DNA from: Amycolatopsis circi | GTDB taxonomy: Bacteria > Actinomycetota > Actinomycetes > Mycobacteriales > Pseudonocardiaceae | NCBI RefSeq assembly: GCF_003385235.1 | Contig: NZ_PQIA01000039.1 | Coordinates: 1 to 64,000 of the forward strand | DNA length: 64,000 bases | Direction of reading: 5' to 3' | Shown here: piece after piece, positions 38,678 through 49,600 of the stretch | Numbering within the stretch: the first letter of the stretch is position 1 | How the letters are laid out: each line of letters opens with the position of its first letter | Position numbers and translations under genes: made by a program | Notes under the pieces: generated by a model | Told to the model about the DNA's origin: nothing | Seen by the model: the letters and a program-made list of their open reading frames with translations, nothing else | Database searches by the model: none

Positions 38678-40642
38678 TCACTTCCCCTGTGGAGTGCTGA
38701 GCCCGGGCCCGGCGGCGGAACCCGCGGCCTCGGACTGGCCGGTGATCTCGTAAATCGTCGCGTCCGAGTTGCGGAACACGACCCGGAACATCGGGCCCTC
38801 GGTGATCCGGGCGACGCCGGCCGACTGGATCGCGGTGGGCGTGGCCAGTCCCTTGCCCTGGATGACGTAGCGCACGTGCAGGTCGGTGAGGTCTTTGCGG
38901 ACCTGCGGGGTTTCGCCGACCTGGTCGACCCGCTCGCTGAGGTACGAAGCCGCGGTGCCCGGGCCGGCGCCGTAGAAGTTCCACTCGACCGGCATCACAC
39001 CGGCGAGCGCGTACATCCACGCGGAGCCGTCGGCCTTGTTGTTCATCACGTGTTCGCCGGGTGCCGTGTGCTGCCCGAGCCAGGCGTACGCGGCTTCCTC
39101 CCCTTTGGACACCGCGGGCCCGTCCTGGTACCTGGCCGAAAGCCGGACCGCGTTGCGTCCGATGTAACCGCCATGGCTCAGCCCGCCGAGCACCACGGCC
39201 AACAGCAACACGGCGACGCCCGTGAGCGCGGCCGGTTTGAGCTTCACCCGGAGCTGTGTCTTGCGGACCAGCCAGGCGACGGCGGTGTGCGCGAACTCGC
39301 CGAACGCCACCGCGCCGGCGAGCGGCACGAGCGCGGCGATCCGCCAGTGGTCGTTGTAGAAGACGCTCGTGACGGCCTGCACGAGGTTCGATTCGAGCGC
39401 CACGGTGACCATGAACAGGCCGCCGAACACGACGTACGCGCCGACCAGCCACAGCATCCGCCGGTGCCGCACCATCAGCACGATCCCGATGAACGCGGGC
39501 ACGCCGATCCACCACTGCGGGAACTCCGACATCGGGGAGAAGGTGAGCGTCTCGCCGAGGCCGCCGGCCAGCGTCGCCTCGGACGGCCAGCGCGCGCTCG
39601 TCACGCCACTCGCGTTGTACAGCGACGGCAGCACGAGCGGCAGGCCGAGAACGATCGCCAGCCCGATCGTCGCAATCAGTGACGGCGCACTGCGCCGCCA
39701 TTCGATCTTCTCGTAACGCAGCAGCACCGCGAGCAAGAGGAGCAGCAGGTAGACGGCGAGCACGAACACGAGGCTGGTGTGCAGGCCGCACAGCCCGGCA
39801 ACGCCGACGCCGATCGCGACCGGGCCCGTGACGCCGTTCGGCTTCAGCAGGTAGCGCGCGAGCGTGAGCATCGCCGGGATCAGCGCGACGCCCGCGACGT
39901 ACGGCCACAGAGGACCACGCCACAGCGAGTCGTATGGGAAGGCGCTGAACCAGGTGGTGACCGCGGCGGCCGCGGCGGCGCCCAGCGCCGGCATGCCCCA
40001 CACCCGGCACAGTGCGGCAACTCCGACCGGCACGGTGAAAATCACCGCCAGAGCGGCCAGGTTCAGCGTGGGCATCATGGTCAGCCCGGCCTTGCCGAAG
40101 ACCAGCGAAAGCAGCGCGTGGTAGGTGTCCGGGTAGAAGTAGTCGGCCTGGTTCGGCACATTCGCGATCGTGCCGACCGTGGACGGCCGGGCGTCGCCGT
40201 GCTCGGCGATCCAGCGGATCAGGTTGCCGTGGAACGGCGCGTCCCAGCCCTGCTGGACGGTGTGAATCCCGTTGCTGCCGCGCAGGAAAGCGACCGCACC
40301 CACGGCGAGACCGGCGGCCACGCCGGCCGCCATCACGAGGTGGTCGCGCAGCGGGAGCTTCGGCAGTTCCTCGACCGTCCAGTCCGGATGGCGTCGCGCG
40401 CGCAGCCGTTGCCCGGCGAAAGCCAGCCCGAGGCCGACGATCGCGAGCACCAGGGTCCACAGCGCGACGGCGAGCATCGTCCAGCGGATGCCGAGTCCGC
40501 CGAGCACCGGGACACCGAGCGCGACGACCCCGAAGGTGAGCAGCGGCGCGCTGGCCGCGAGAGTCCATCCGCGCAGCCGGACGGCAGCACCGAAGACGAG
40601 CCCAGGCACCCAGAATGCGAGCAGCACCAGAAGAACGTTCAT
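38678..40642 (-). CDS. Large polytopic membrane protein (DUF6541-like)
   Basis: This 654-residue protein has about 12-14 hydrophobic segments spread through residues 1-490 and a soluble C-terminal part of about 160 residues with YVIQGKG and MFRVVFRNSDATIYEI. The layout recalls GT-C glycosyltransferases, and the family is DUF6541 as far as I can tell; no catalytic acidic motif is certain. It likely transfers or polymerises sugars outside the membrane using the lipid-linked sugars of its neighbours. The ATG at 40642 begins before the first helix. Confidence 0.75.
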   Translation of the reverse strand: MNVLLVLLAFWVPGLVFGAAVRLRGWTLAASAPLLTFGVVALGVPVLGGLGIRWTMLAVALWTLVLAIVGLGLAFAGQRLRARRHPDWTVEELPKLPLRDHLVMAAGVAAGLAVGAVAFLRGSNGIHTVQQGWDAPFHGNLIRWIAEHGDARPSTVGTIANVPNQADYFYPDTYHALLSLVFGKAGLTMMPTLNLAALAVIFTVPVGVAALCRVWGMPALGAAAAAAVTTWFSAFPYDSLWRGPLWPYVAGVALIPAMLTLARYLLKPNGVTGPVAIGVGVAGLCGLHTSLVFVLAVYLLLLLLAVLLRYEKIEWRRSAPSLIATIGLAIVLGLPLVLPSLYNASGVTSARWPSEATLAGGLGETLTFSPMSEFPQWWIGVPAFIGIVLMVRHRRMLWLVGAYVVFGGLFMVTVALESNLVQAVTSVFYNDHWRIAALVPLAGAVAFGEFAHTAVAWLVRKTQLRVKLKPAALTGVAVLLLAVVLGGLSHGGYIGRNAVRLSARYQDGPAVSKGEEAAYAWLGQHTAPGEHVMNNKADGSAWMYALAGVMPVEWNFYGAGPGTAASYLSERVDQVGETPQVRKDLTDLHVRYVIQGKGLATPTAIQSAGVARITEGPMFRVVFRNSDATIYEITGQSEAAGSAAGPGLSTPQGK

Positions 40643-40726
40643 CGAATTCGCGGTCCAACCGTGATCACCATTCTTGCCTTCGCCGCACACCGATGCCGGA
40701 GGCTGCGAAGTCACACTACTGCGGCG

Positions 40727-42031
40727 CTATTCCGACGTTTCATCTGAGTCGTGCGTTGCCTTCGCCGACGCATTATCGAGAACGAATCCGAGCACGACCG
40801 CAAGCCCGGTCATCGGCGCGGCGGCGAGCGCCACCACGGCGCGAAGAACAGTGTCGCCCGGCACCGCGAGCAGCAGCACCGAAGCGGTGGCCGCGACCAC
40901 CGCCCACGTGATCAACACGCGCCTGGCCTGGGCGCGCGCGACGAGCACGGCGGTGAGCAACTGCATCGGCACCAGCAGCACCGAGGACCAGACGAGTCCG
41001 GCGACCGCCCAGCCGCCGACCTGGTAGCCGGGGCCGTTGACGAACCGCACCGCCCACGGGCCGATGAGCAGGCCGGCCAGCGCGCCGAGCGCGGCCAGCG
41101 CGAGCGAGGCGAACGTGCCGAGCAGCAGCACCCGGCGCAACCGGCGACGTCCGGCCTCCCTGGCGGAAAGCCGCACGACGAACGGCACCGCGAGCGATTG
41201 CACCGGTCCGATCAGGGTCAACGGCAACCGCGCGATGACCAGCGCGGCGAAGACCGCGCCGAGCCGGTCGCGGTCTCCGCCCGGCGCGAGCAGGCCGACC
41301 AGCGCGGGATAACCGGTGATTACGCTCGCGGTGAGCGCGGCGCCGAGCAGCAGCATCAGCATCCGGCGGATGGTCACCGGCCAGCTGTCGCCGTCGGCGC
41401 GGACGTCGAGCAGCCGCCAGCCTTGGCGGACGAACAGCAGCCAGGCGAACGAACCCGCCGCGACCGCCAGTGCGAGCGGGACCAGCTGATACGCCGTCGC
41501 GACGACCACCAATCCCAGCCCCAGCACACGGACCGCCGGCTCCGCCACCACCAGCCAGGCGAACTGCTTCACCTGATGGTGTCCGATCAGGACCCCGCGA
41601 GTGCCGAACTGGCAGGCGAACGCGATACCCCCGGCCAGCACGACGAGGGCGAGCTGCCAGGCGCCGTGGAAAAGCCGGTCGTTGATCGGCGGGACGAGCA
41701 GGGCGAGCCCGAACGCGGCGGCGACCGCGACGGCGGTGGCGACCGCGCGGAGAGCACCGCGGCCGGCGAGTCCGCCGGTGAGCGCGGCGACCGCCGACTG
41801 CCGGGAAAGTTCCTGCTCCAGCGGGGAAAGCGTGCTGCCAAGGCCCATCAGCAGGCCCCAGAAGGCGACGAACGTGGCGTACTGGTCCGGCGGGAGAAGC
41901 CGCGCACAAGCGACGGTGAGGACGTAACCGAGGACGATCGACGCGATCAGCGAACCGCCGAGTTTTCCCGCGGTGCGGCGGGTGTCGCGGACGACCCCGC
42001 CGGCCGTCCCTTCCGCGCCGCTCACGCTCAT
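40727..42031 (-). CDS. Polysaccharide flippase-like membrane protein
   Basis: This 434-residue protein has about 12 hydrophobic segments and the general form of the MOP (Wzx/PST) flippases, beginning with a polar N-terminus then GSLIASIVLGYVLTVACARLLPPDQYATF. It should move lipid-linked glycans across the membrane. Its ATG overlaps the stop of the GT2 gene upstream by four bases, so the two are coupled. I see no motif that fixes its substrate. Confidence 0.82.
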   Translation of the reverse strand: MSVSGAEGTAGGVVRDTRRTAGKLGGSLIASIVLGYVLTVACARLLPPDQYATFVAFWGLLMGLGSTLSPLEQELSRQSAVAALTGGLAGRGALRAVATAVAVAAAFGLALLVPPINDRLFHGAWQLALVVLAGGIAFACQFGTRGVLIGHHQVKQFAWLVVAEPAVRVLGLGLVVVATAYQLVPLALAVAAGSFAWLLFVRQGWRLLDVRADGDSWPVTIRRMLMLLLGAALTASVITGYPALVGLLAPGGDRDRLGAVFAALVIARLPLTLIGPVQSLAVPFVVRLSAREAGRRRLRRVLLLGTFASLALAALGALAGLLIGPWAVRFVNGPGYQVGGWAVAGLVWSSVLLVPMQLLTAVLVARAQARRVLITWAVVAATASVLLLAVPGDTVLRAVVALAAAPMTGLAVVLGFVLDNASAKATHDSDETSE

Positions 42032-43047
42032 CGGCGCCGCAGCCGTGCGCGCAGCGCGAGATACAGCCCGCGAAGCGCTCCCGAGCCGAAGCCGACCGCG
42101 AACGCCGGCAGCAGGGTGCCGACCGCGCGCGCCTCGGCGTTCGTGGCCCCGCACTTCTTCACCACGGCGGCGGCCGCGGCGCTTCCGGCCACTCCGATGA
42201 CGGCTGCCGTTTTGGGCTTTTTCACCGCCAGTCCGAGGCCGACCGCGCCTACAGCGAGCGAGCAAAACAATGCATTCCTCGCTGGACCGGGTGAATTTAA
42301 GTAGGAATCGACGTACGTCGTACCGCGGAAAAATGACTGAGCGTAGAATTTTCTGAACGAATCGCGTCCGTGGTAGATCGCGGAGAACTCCGGGCACAGA
42401 AAAATCCGCGAGCGTTCGGCGATCCAGCGCAGCATGCGGGTGTCGTCGCTGGCGAGCCGGACGTCGTCGAAGAGCGAGGCGAACGCGGCGGCCGAGCCCT
42501 CCAGCAGGTCGCGGCGCGCGCAGAAGAACGTGGTGCCCTTGGGGTAGAGGTCGAACTCCTCGATGCCGAACGACGTCAGCTTCGGGTCCGCGAGGTAGCG
42601 CCGCCAGCCGATGGCGACGAGGCCGGACATGAAGCCCGCGTACGGATTGTGCTCGGAGGCGACGTGGATGTGGCCGTTCCAGACCGCGCGCTCCGGGTGC
42701 TCGGCGAGCTGCTCGCGCAGGAAGGAGAGGCTGCCGGGGTCGACGACGACCCGGCTGTCCAGCAGCATCAGCCACTCGCCGGAGGCCTTCGCCATCCCGG
42801 CGCGGCGGGCCTCGAACCGGCCGCCGTTGGGCTGGGTCAGCACGGTGATCTCGTGTTTTTCGCGCAGCCGGGCGAGCCGCCGCGGCGTGCCGTCGGTGCT
42901 CCCGTCGTCCACGACGAGCACCTCGACCGGCCACCGGGCGGCCTCCGCGGAGGCGATCAGCGCGCCCACGCTGCGTTCGATCCAGTCCTGTTCGTTGTGG
43001 ACCGGGATCACGACGCTGAGTGACGGAAGGAGCGGGTTCGCACTCAC
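42028..43047 (-). CDS. GT2 family glycosyltransferase with C-terminal membrane segments
   Basis: This 339-residue protein has a GT-A domain (about 8-250) opening with LSVVIPVHNEQDWIERSV and EVLVVDDGSTDGTPRRL; LMLLDSRVVVD stands where the D-x-D is expected. Two weak hydrophobic segments lie near 270-310. It probably adds a sugar to a lipid-linked intermediate. The start GTG at 43047 is divergent from the epimerase gene, 84 bp away, and the gene is coupled to the flippase. Confidence 0.87.
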   Translation of the reverse strand: MSANPLLPSLSVVIPVHNEQDWIERSVGALIASAEAARWPVEVLVVDDGSTDGTPRRLARLREKHEITVLTQPNGGRFEARRAGMAKASGEWLMLLDSRVVVDPGSLSFLREQLAEHPERAVWNGHIHVASEHNPYAGFMSGLVAIGWRRYLADPKLTSFGIEEFDLYPKGTTFFCARRDLLEGSAAAFASLFDDVRLASDDTRMLRWIAERSRIFLCPEFSAIYHGRDSFRKFYAQSFFRGTTYVDSYLNSPGPARNALFCSLAVGAVGLGLAVKKPKTAAVIGVAGSAAAAAVVKKCGATNAEARAVGTLLPAFAVGFGSGALRGLYLALRARLRRR

Positions 43048-43131
43048 GCGGCGAGGCTACCCGGTGCCTGCCGGGCCGGGCTCCCCGTATCCTGGCCGCC
43101 ATCGTTGACTCCTGGTGATTGGGCCTCCCCG

Positions 43132-44229
43132 GTGATCTCCTTCGTCGTCGGCACCACCGCGGAACTGATCAAAATCGCGCCGGTGTTCCACCGCATCGCC
43201 GAGCGCGGAGTGGCTCCGAAGCTCTGGTTCACCGCACAGCACGTGGACGAGGTCGCCGACGTCCTGTCCGATCTGCGGCTGCCGGAACCGGATCTGTGGT
43301 TCGTGCCGCGTTCGCGGGCGCACAACCTCGAATCCCCGGCGCAGGTACCGGCTTGGGCGGCACAGGTGATGCGCACCGCGTGGAGCCGCCGCGCCGAGCT
43401 GCGCGCCCAGTTGGCTTCGGACGGCCGTCCGCCGGTGGTGCTGGTGCACGGCGACACGTTCACCACGCCGTACGGGGCGTTGATCGGCAAGAAGATCCTG
43501 AAGGCGCGCGTCGGGCACATCGAGGCGGGCACGCGGTCGGGCAGCATTCTGTCGCCGCTGCCGGAGGAACTGAACCGCAAGATCGCCGGGAAGCTCGTCG
43601 ACATCCACTTCTCGCCGAGCGAGCGCGAGGTGCACAACCTGCGAGGCGCCCGCGGCGTCGTGGTGAACACCGAGGCGAACACGGCGATCGACTCGATGCG
43701 CCAGGTCGTCGACCAGCCGCTGGACGTACCGGGCCTGCCGGAGAAGTTTGGCCTGGCGACGCTGCACCGGTTCGAACTGGTGTCGCGCGCGGACAAGTAT
43801 CGTGAGGTCTTGGAAATCCTGCGCGCGCAGAGCCGCAAGATGCCGATCCTGTACCTGGCTGGAGCGCCGGAGCGGGAGAAGATCCGGGCGCTGGGCTTGG
43901 ACAGTCTGTTCGACGACAAGTTCATCGCGCAGCCGAAGATGCGGTACTTGAAGTTCCTGCCGCTCGTCGCGCGAGCCGAGTACGTGGTCACCGACTCCGG
44001 CGGGCTGCAGGAGGAATGCGGCTACCTGGGCCTGCCGTGCGCGGTCCACCGAGCGCGCACGGAGCGGCACGTGGGAATCGGCGAAAACGTCATCCTGACC
44101 GAGATGCGCGGCGACCGGCTGCGGGAATTCCTTGACACGTACCAGAATCGCCGCGGGGAGTCCTGGATGGACAAGTACCACCCGTCGGACATCGTGGTGA
44201 ACTCGTTGGCACAGCTGGGTTATTGCTGA
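43132..44229 (+). CDS. UDP-N-acetylglucosamine 2-epimerase-like protein (WecB family)
   Basis: This 365-residue protein has the WecB/NeuC GT-B fold: VVGTTAELIKIAPVFHRI at the N-terminus, VHGDTFTTPYG, GHIEAGTRSG and TDSGGLQEEC with the family's Ser-Gly-Gly and Glu. True WecB makes UDP-ManNAc for surface glycans. Several motifs are shifted (VHGDTFT for VHGDTNT), so a related sugar is possible. The GTG at 43132 is chosen; a TTG 27 bases earlier is open. It is divergent from the GT2-flippase operon and should feed it. Confidence 0.87.
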   Translation: MISFVVGTTAELIKIAPVFHRIAERGVAPKLWFTAQHVDEVADVLSDLRLPEPDLWFVPRSRAHNLESPAQVPAWAAQVMRTAWSRRAELRAQLASDGRPPVVLVHGDTFTTPYGALIGKKILKARVGHIEAGTRSGSILSPLPEELNRKIAGKLVDIHFSPSEREVHNLRGARGVVVNTEANTAIDSMRQVVDQPLDVPGLPEKFGLATLHRFELVSRADKYREVLEILRAQSRKMPILYLAGAPEREKIRALGLDSLFDDKFIAQPKMRYLKFLPLVARAEYVVTDSGGLQEECGYLGLPCAVHRARTERHVGIGENVILTEMRGDRLREFLDTYQNRRGESWMDKYHPSDIVVNSLAQLGYC

Positions 44230-44299
44230 AACTTTGGCGCCGACTTCGTCGTCGCGGGCGGGATCGCCTTTAGGTCGGCGTCTGACGGAGCTGCGCACC

Positions 44300-44510
44300 C
44301 CAATGCCAGGGACTTAGGCCGTGCGGCCTCGGCATGCCGAGCGTCTACAAAGGACTCAAGGCTCGCGAAATGCCCGATCCATGCCCTCGTGGCCGCTTGC
44401 TCGTGTCCTGAGGGGAACCCTGAGGGAATCAGAGTCCCCCAGGGTTCCCCTCACGGACAGCCGCATCCCGCACCTGCCTCGCCAGCCCCGCGGCCAGGAC
44501 AGACACCCCT
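44300..44510. mobile_element. Decayed copy of the 240-bp MITE-like element
   Basis: The left end CCAATGCCAGGGACTTA matches the terminal repeat of the element at 62180-62419. The order that follows is the same: GGCCTC, TCTACAAAGG, GAAATGCCCGA, CCATGCCC, then a 55-nt palindrome beginning 105 bp from the end (107 bp in the other copy), then CCAGGACAGACAC. The right terminal repeat is not recognisable, so this copy is eroded. Confidence 0.75.
44405..44458. repeat. 55-nt palindrome, family A, copy 3 (54 nt, inside the decayed element)
   Basis: The unit lacks one G in its left arm (GTCC-TGAGGGG) and otherwise pairs as in the other copies with a few mismatches near the centre. It lies inside the decayed MITE-like element. 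Confidence 0.85.
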
Positions 44511-44586
44511 CAGGCCGTGCACGCAGCTCCCAGACGCCGACGCGATCCCGCGGTTGGGTCGCGTCGGCATTCAGGGGGCAAAGAAT

Positions 44587-45183
44587 TTACAACACGCGCC
44601 GCCCAGACAACGCGCGTCCCAACGTCAACTCGTCCGCGAACTCCAGATCCCCGCCCATCGGCAACCCCGACGCCAGCCGTGTCACCGACAACCCCGGGAA
44701 GTCGCGCAGCATCCGCACCAAGTACGTAGCCGTAGCCTCGCCCTCGGTATTCGGATCCGTCGCGATGATGATCTCCTGGACGTCCGCCTCGCCGATGCGG
44801 GTCAGCAGCTGTCGCATCCGCAGCTGCTCCGGGCCGATCCCGGACAACGGGTCCAGCGCGCCGCCAAGGACGTGGTAGCGGCCCTTGAACTCGCGGGTCC
44901 GCTCGACCGCCAGGACGTCCTTCGGCTCCTCGACCACGCAGATCACCGTGAGGTCGCGGCGCTCGTCCCGGCAGATCCGGCACGTTTCCTGTTCGGAGAC
45001 GTTGCCGCAGATCTCGCAGAACTGCACGCCTTCCTTGACCTTGCCCAGCACGTCCTGCAGCCGCGCGATGTCCGCGGGGTCGGCGGCCAGCAGGTGGAAC
45101 GCGATGCGCTGGGCACTCTTCGGACCGACGCCGGGCAGCCGGCCCAGTTCGTCGATCAGGTCCTGGACGACACCTTCGTACAA
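44587..45183 (-). CDS. recR: Recombination mediator RecR
   Basis: This 198-residue protein is RecR of RecFOR recombination repair, which helps load RecA on gapped DNA. It has the N-terminal helix-hairpin-helix ([20 protein letters not shown]), the zinc finger Cys56, Cys59, Cys68, Cys71, and the Toprim domain (about 78-175, [12 protein letters not shown] and [14 protein letters not shown]). The start is a TTG at 45183, three bases after the stop of the YbaB gene, so it probably relies on translational coupling. Gene order matches mycobacteria. Confidence 0.96.
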   Translation of the reverse strand: MYEGVVQDLIDELGRLPGVGPKSAQRIAFHLLAADPADIARLQDVLGKVKEGVQFCEICGNVSEQETCRICRDERRDLTVICVVEEPKDVLAVERTREFKGRYHVLGGALDPLSGIGPEQLRMRQLLTRIGEADVQEIIIATDPNTEGEATATYLVRMLRDFPGLSVTRLASGLPMGGDLEFADELTLGRALSGRRVL

Positions 45184-45186
45184 GTG

Positions 45187-45540
45187 TCAGCCGCCGAAGC
45201 CGAGGCTGCCGAGGTCCGGCATGCCGCCGAGGCCGCCGGCCAGCGGGCCCAGCTTCTGCTCGGTGAGCTTCTGCGCGCTCGCCGACGCGTCGCGCACCGC
45301 GGCGACCACGAGGTCGGCCAGGGTTTCGACGTCTTCGGGGTCGACCACCTTCGGGTCGATGACCAGGCCCTTCAGCTGGCTGTCGCCGGACACCGTCGCG
45401 GTGACCAGGCCGCCGCCCGCGGTGCCGGTGACCTCGGTGTTGGCGAGTTCCTCCTGGGCCTCCACCAGCTTCTGCTGCATCTGCTGGGCCTGCTGCATGA
45501 TCTGCGACAGGTCGAAGCCGCCGCCGCCGGGTTGCACCAT
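45187..45540 (-). CDS. YbaB/EbfC nucleoid-associated protein
   Basis: This 117-residue protein is a YbaB/EbfC dimer, which binds DNA. The family core is [24 protein letters not shown], then the strand [19 protein letters not shown]. The C-terminus is Gly-rich. The ATG at 45540 has only a weak site. It is the usual gene partner of recR and is first in that operon. Confidence 0.93.
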   Translation of the reverse strand: MVQPGGGGFDLSQIMQQAQQMQQKLVEAQEELANTEVTGTAGGGLVTATVSGDSQLKGLVIDPKVVDPEDVETLADLVVAAVRDASASAQKLTEQKLGPLAGGLGGMPDLGSLGFGG

Positions 45541-45643
45541 GATCGCACTCGGTCCTTCCGCGTTTGGGTGTTCTGCCCCAGCGTAGCCGCGCACCCGGCG
45601 AGTCCGCCCCGGCGGCACGCGTGTGCTGTGGCACCGTGGTCGC

Positions 45644-46495
45644 GTGCGAGCGAAGACACTCCCGCTGTTGACCGGCCTGATGCTGTTCACAGCGTGTTCC
45701 GGCGGCGGCGAGACGCCTCCCTCACCTGCCGCTGCGCCGACGTCGAAGGCCAGTTCGGCGGCCCCGAGCCCGTCTTCGAGCCCGCCGCCGGTGTCCTCGT
45801 CTTCGAGCCCGCCTTCGACGTCCGCGGTGCCGCCGGTCGGTTCGGGCAAGGTCGTGGTGCTCGATCCCGGCCACAACGGCGGCAACGCCTCGCACCCCGG
45901 CGAGATCAACCGGAAGGTGCCCGCCGGGCGCGGGCAGACGAAGCCGTGCAACACCACCGGCACGTCGACCAACGCCGGGTACCCGGAGCACGCCTTCACC
46001 TTCGCCGTCGCGCAGGAGGTCGGGAACGCGTTGGCGGCCAAGGGAATCAAGGTCGTCTACACGCGGCAGAACGACTCCGGCGTCGGCCCGTGCGTCGACG
46101 AGCGCGCGCAGATCGGCAACGACGCGAACGCCGACGCGGTGGTCTCCATCCACGCCGACGGCTCCACTTCGCCGACCGCGCACGGCTTCCACGTCGCGTA
46201 CTCGGCACCGCCGTTGAACGCCGCGCAGGGCGAACCGTCGCTGAAGCTGGCGCGCACCATGCGTGACGGAATCCGCGACGACGGCTTCGCGACGTCCACT
46301 TACATCGGTTCGGCAGGCCTTTCGCCGCGGAACGACTTGGGCGGGCTCAACCTGTCGACCCGGCCGTCAGTGCTCGTGGAGTGCGGCAACATGCGCAACG
46401 CCGACGAGGCCGGTCAGATGTCGTCGGCGGCGGGCCGGGCGCACTACGCGCAGGCCATCGCGAAGGCGATCGAGGCATACCTCGCCGGGTCCTGA
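45644..46495 (+). CDS. N-acetylmuramoyl-L-alanine amidase lipoprotein (Ami1/Rv3717-type)
   Basis: This 283-residue lipoprotein (lipobox FTAC, Cys18) has a Ser/Pro-rich linker and an Amidase_3 domain from about residue 68. The zinc ligands would be His77 (DPGHNGG), Glu116 and His170 (SIHADGS), with the catalytic Glu in LVECGNMRN. It cuts the lactyl-amide bond between muramic acid and peptide stems. Rv3717 in M. tuberculosis lies in the same place next to recR and ybaB. The GTG at 45644 gives a proper signal peptide. Confidence 0.92.
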   Translation: MRAKTLPLLTGLMLFTACSGGGETPPSPAAAPTSKASSAAPSPSSSPPPVSSSSSPPSTSAVPPVGSGKVVVLDPGHNGGNASHPGEINRKVPAGRGQTKPCNTTGTSTNAGYPEHAFTFAVAQEVGNALAAKGIKVVYTRQNDSGVGPCVDERAQIGNDANADAVVSIHADGSTSPTAHGFHVAYSAPPLNAAQGEPSLKLARTMRDGIRDDGFATSTYIGSAGLSPRNDLGGLNLSTRPSVLVECGNMRNADEAGQMSSAAGRAHYAQAIAKAIEAYLAGS

Positions 46496-46600
46496 CGCAG
46501 AGAGCCGAAAGGGCTACTGAGCGGACAGAACACCGGACACCGTCTTCTCCCTTGATCGGTCCCGACTTACCGTCGCTGGGGACCTGTCGAGGAGGCGCCG

Positions 46601-49600
46601 GTGGCAACATCACTCCGAGGACGTCTGGTGCGGCTGCTGGCCGTGACAGCGATGGCGGGCACACTCGTGTCGACGGGAGTCGCCGAGGCCGCTCCACCTG
46701 CGGTGACCGCCGGGCAAGCGCGGTTCGAAGTCCTGTCGCCGACGCTCATCCGGACCGAATACGCGGGCGACGCCAAATTCGTCGACGCTGCCACGTTCAA
46801 CGCGGTCGGCCGCGGCAGTTTCGCCAAGACCCCTTACACCGCAACCAAACGCGACGGCTGGCTCACCATCCAGACCAGTGCGGTCAAGCTGCGCTACAAG
46901 CTCGACTCAGGCGCGTTCTCCGACGACAACCTCACCGTCCAACTGCGTACCGGCGGCCAGGACGTCACCGCGCAGCCTTGGGCGGGCAAGGCGACTCCGG
47001 TCTGCGCGTTCGGCACGCTCTGCGAGGCCGAACAACTGCAGCTCAACGGACCAGGCACGGCCAGCGACCACCGCGGCTACACCGGCGACGGTTTCGCGGC
47101 GGGCTTCATCAACCCCGGCGACAGCCTGGCCTTCCGCGTAACTGCTCCCGGTGATCAGCAACTGGATCTGCGCTACGCCAACGGGACCGGCGGCGACGGG
47201 CAGCACACGACTCGCACGCTCACCGTCCTCGTCGACGGCACCAACGCCCACACCGTCACGCTCCCGGCCACCGCTGACTGGGACTCGTGGGCTCTCGCGA
47301 CCGTGCCAATCACCTTGCCCGCGGGACAGCATCAGGTGACCGTCAAGCGCGGCGCCGGCGACTCGGGCAACGTCAACGTCGACAGCCTCGCCGTGGTCAA
47401 CCCCGGTGCCGCGTACCCACAGCCCGTGCCACCCGCGCCGACGCCGTGCGCCTTCGGCGTCCTCTGCGAAGCCGAGCAGGGCGCGCTATCCGGCGGCGCG
47501 CATCCGGCGAGCGACCACGACGGCCACTCCGGCAAAGCCTTCCTCGCAGGCATGGAGCGAGCCGGTGCGTCTGATGCGCTGACGATCACCGGCGTCCCCA
47601 CCGACAGTTCCTACGATCTGCAACTCCGCTACGCCGACGCCACCGCCGTTTCCGGCCAAACCCAGCCAACCTCGTTGACTCTCCAAACCGGTGGCACCGC
47701 CACCAACCTGACTCTGCCGCCGACCAGCAGCTGGAATTCGTGGCGTACCAACACAATCCCGGTCAAGCTCAAGGCTGGCACCAACACCGTCGCACTCTCT
47801 TGCCCGGACGCGAACTGCCACGTCAACCTCGACACCGTCGCTATCACCGCAGCCCATTCGACGCTGCTAGCCCCGCACGCAGCACTCGGCGGCTACCGAC
47901 GCGGCCTCGACGGCGTGGACGGCAGCGCGGTCTCCGCGCCCGGAATCCTTTACCAGGACGGCTGGTCCCTCCTCGACGACACCGCATCGGCGTTGTACGA
48001 CCCGCGCACCAAAGTCGTCACCCAACGGCCTAGCAGCGAGAGCTACCAGGACGGATACGTTTTCGCCTACGGCCAGAACTACGGCCGCGCACTGCAGGAA
48101 CTGGCCCAGCTCACCGGACCGTCGCTACTGCTGCCGCGCTGGGCCTACGGTGTCTGGTACTCCGAGTATTACGACCGCACGGCCGCCGACTTCCAGCAGA
48201 CGATCGTGCCGAAGTTCCGTGAGCAGCACGTGCCGCTCGACATGCTCGTCGTCGACACCGACTTCAAATCGCCGGACCGGTGGAACGGCTGGGAAATCGA
48301 CCCTACCCGCTTCCCGGACCCGGCAGCGTTCTTCCAGTGGGCGCACGACCAAGGCCTGCACACGTCGCTGAACATCCACCCGAGCATCCGCGGCGACGAC
48401 CCGCAGTTCCCGGCAGCGCAGGCGACCGCGAAGGGCAAACTTCAGGCCAGCTGCGGAAAAGACTGTTATGTCTTCGACTTCGGCGACCCCGACCAGCTGC
48501 GGGCCTACTTCGACCTGCACCGGCCGATGGAACAGCAGGGCAACGACGTCTGGTGGCTCGATTGGTGTTGTGACAACTCGAAATCCAGCCTCGCCGGGGT
48601 CACTCCGGACGCGTGGATCAATCAGCAGTACGCACAGCGCAGCGGCTTCGCGTTCTCCCGCGCGTACGGCTCGCTGCAAGCTGGCGGATACAGCTCGCCG
48701 ACAGCCGTGCCGACCGGACCGTGGGCCGACAAGCGCACCACGCTCCACTTCACCGGTGACACCATCTCCGACTGGGCCACGCTGGCCTTCGAGGTCGGTT
48801 ACACGCCCGGCGAGTCCGCGGCCACCGGCCTGGCATCGGTGAGCCACGACATCGGCGGCCACACCGGCGGATTGCAGCAGCCAGGCACGGAACCGGGCAG
48901 TACGAAGCTGCCGGACGATCTGTACGCACGATGGGTGCAGCTCGGCACGTTCCAGCCGATCGACCGGCTGCACTCCAACCACAGTGACCGGTTGCCCTGG
49001 CAGTACGGGACGGCCGCGGACGCTTCAGCGACAAAGTTCCTTAACCTGCGCGAAAACCTGGTGCCGTACACGTACACGCTCGCGCAGCAGGCCACCGCGA
49101 CGGGAATGCCGGTCGTGCGGCCGCTGTACCTGCAATATCCGGACCAGCAAGAGGCTTACGCCCAAGCTGGCGGGGAATACCTGTACGGCCCGGATGTCCT
49201 CGTGGCTCCCGCGACCAGTCCGGGCACTACGGCGACCACGAGCGTCTGGTTCCCGCCAGGCAACGACTGGACCGACTACTTCACCGGCAAGACCTACCGA
49301 GGCGGCACCACCGCGCAGATCACCACCGGTCTGGACACGATGCCGGTGTTCGTGCGCTCGGGCGGAATCATGGTCACCCGCAGCGGAAACGTCACCGGCG
49401 ACGCACACGATCCGCTCACCGCCGCGACGGCCACGGTGGCTGGCGGCCGCAACGGCGCGTTCACTCTCTACGAGGAGGGCGCTACGACTTCCTTGCGCTA
49501 CACCGAAAACGCCCACTCCTCGATGCTCTCTATCGGTGCCACACAGCGTGCCTGGACCGTCCGGTTCACCAACGCGACCGCACCGTCCGCGGTGTACGTG

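Noticed and set aside
30637-44229. Secondary metabolite gene cluster
   Set aside because: No polyketide synthase, peptide synthetase, terpene or RiPP core enzymes are present; the transporter and glycan genes are explained without one.
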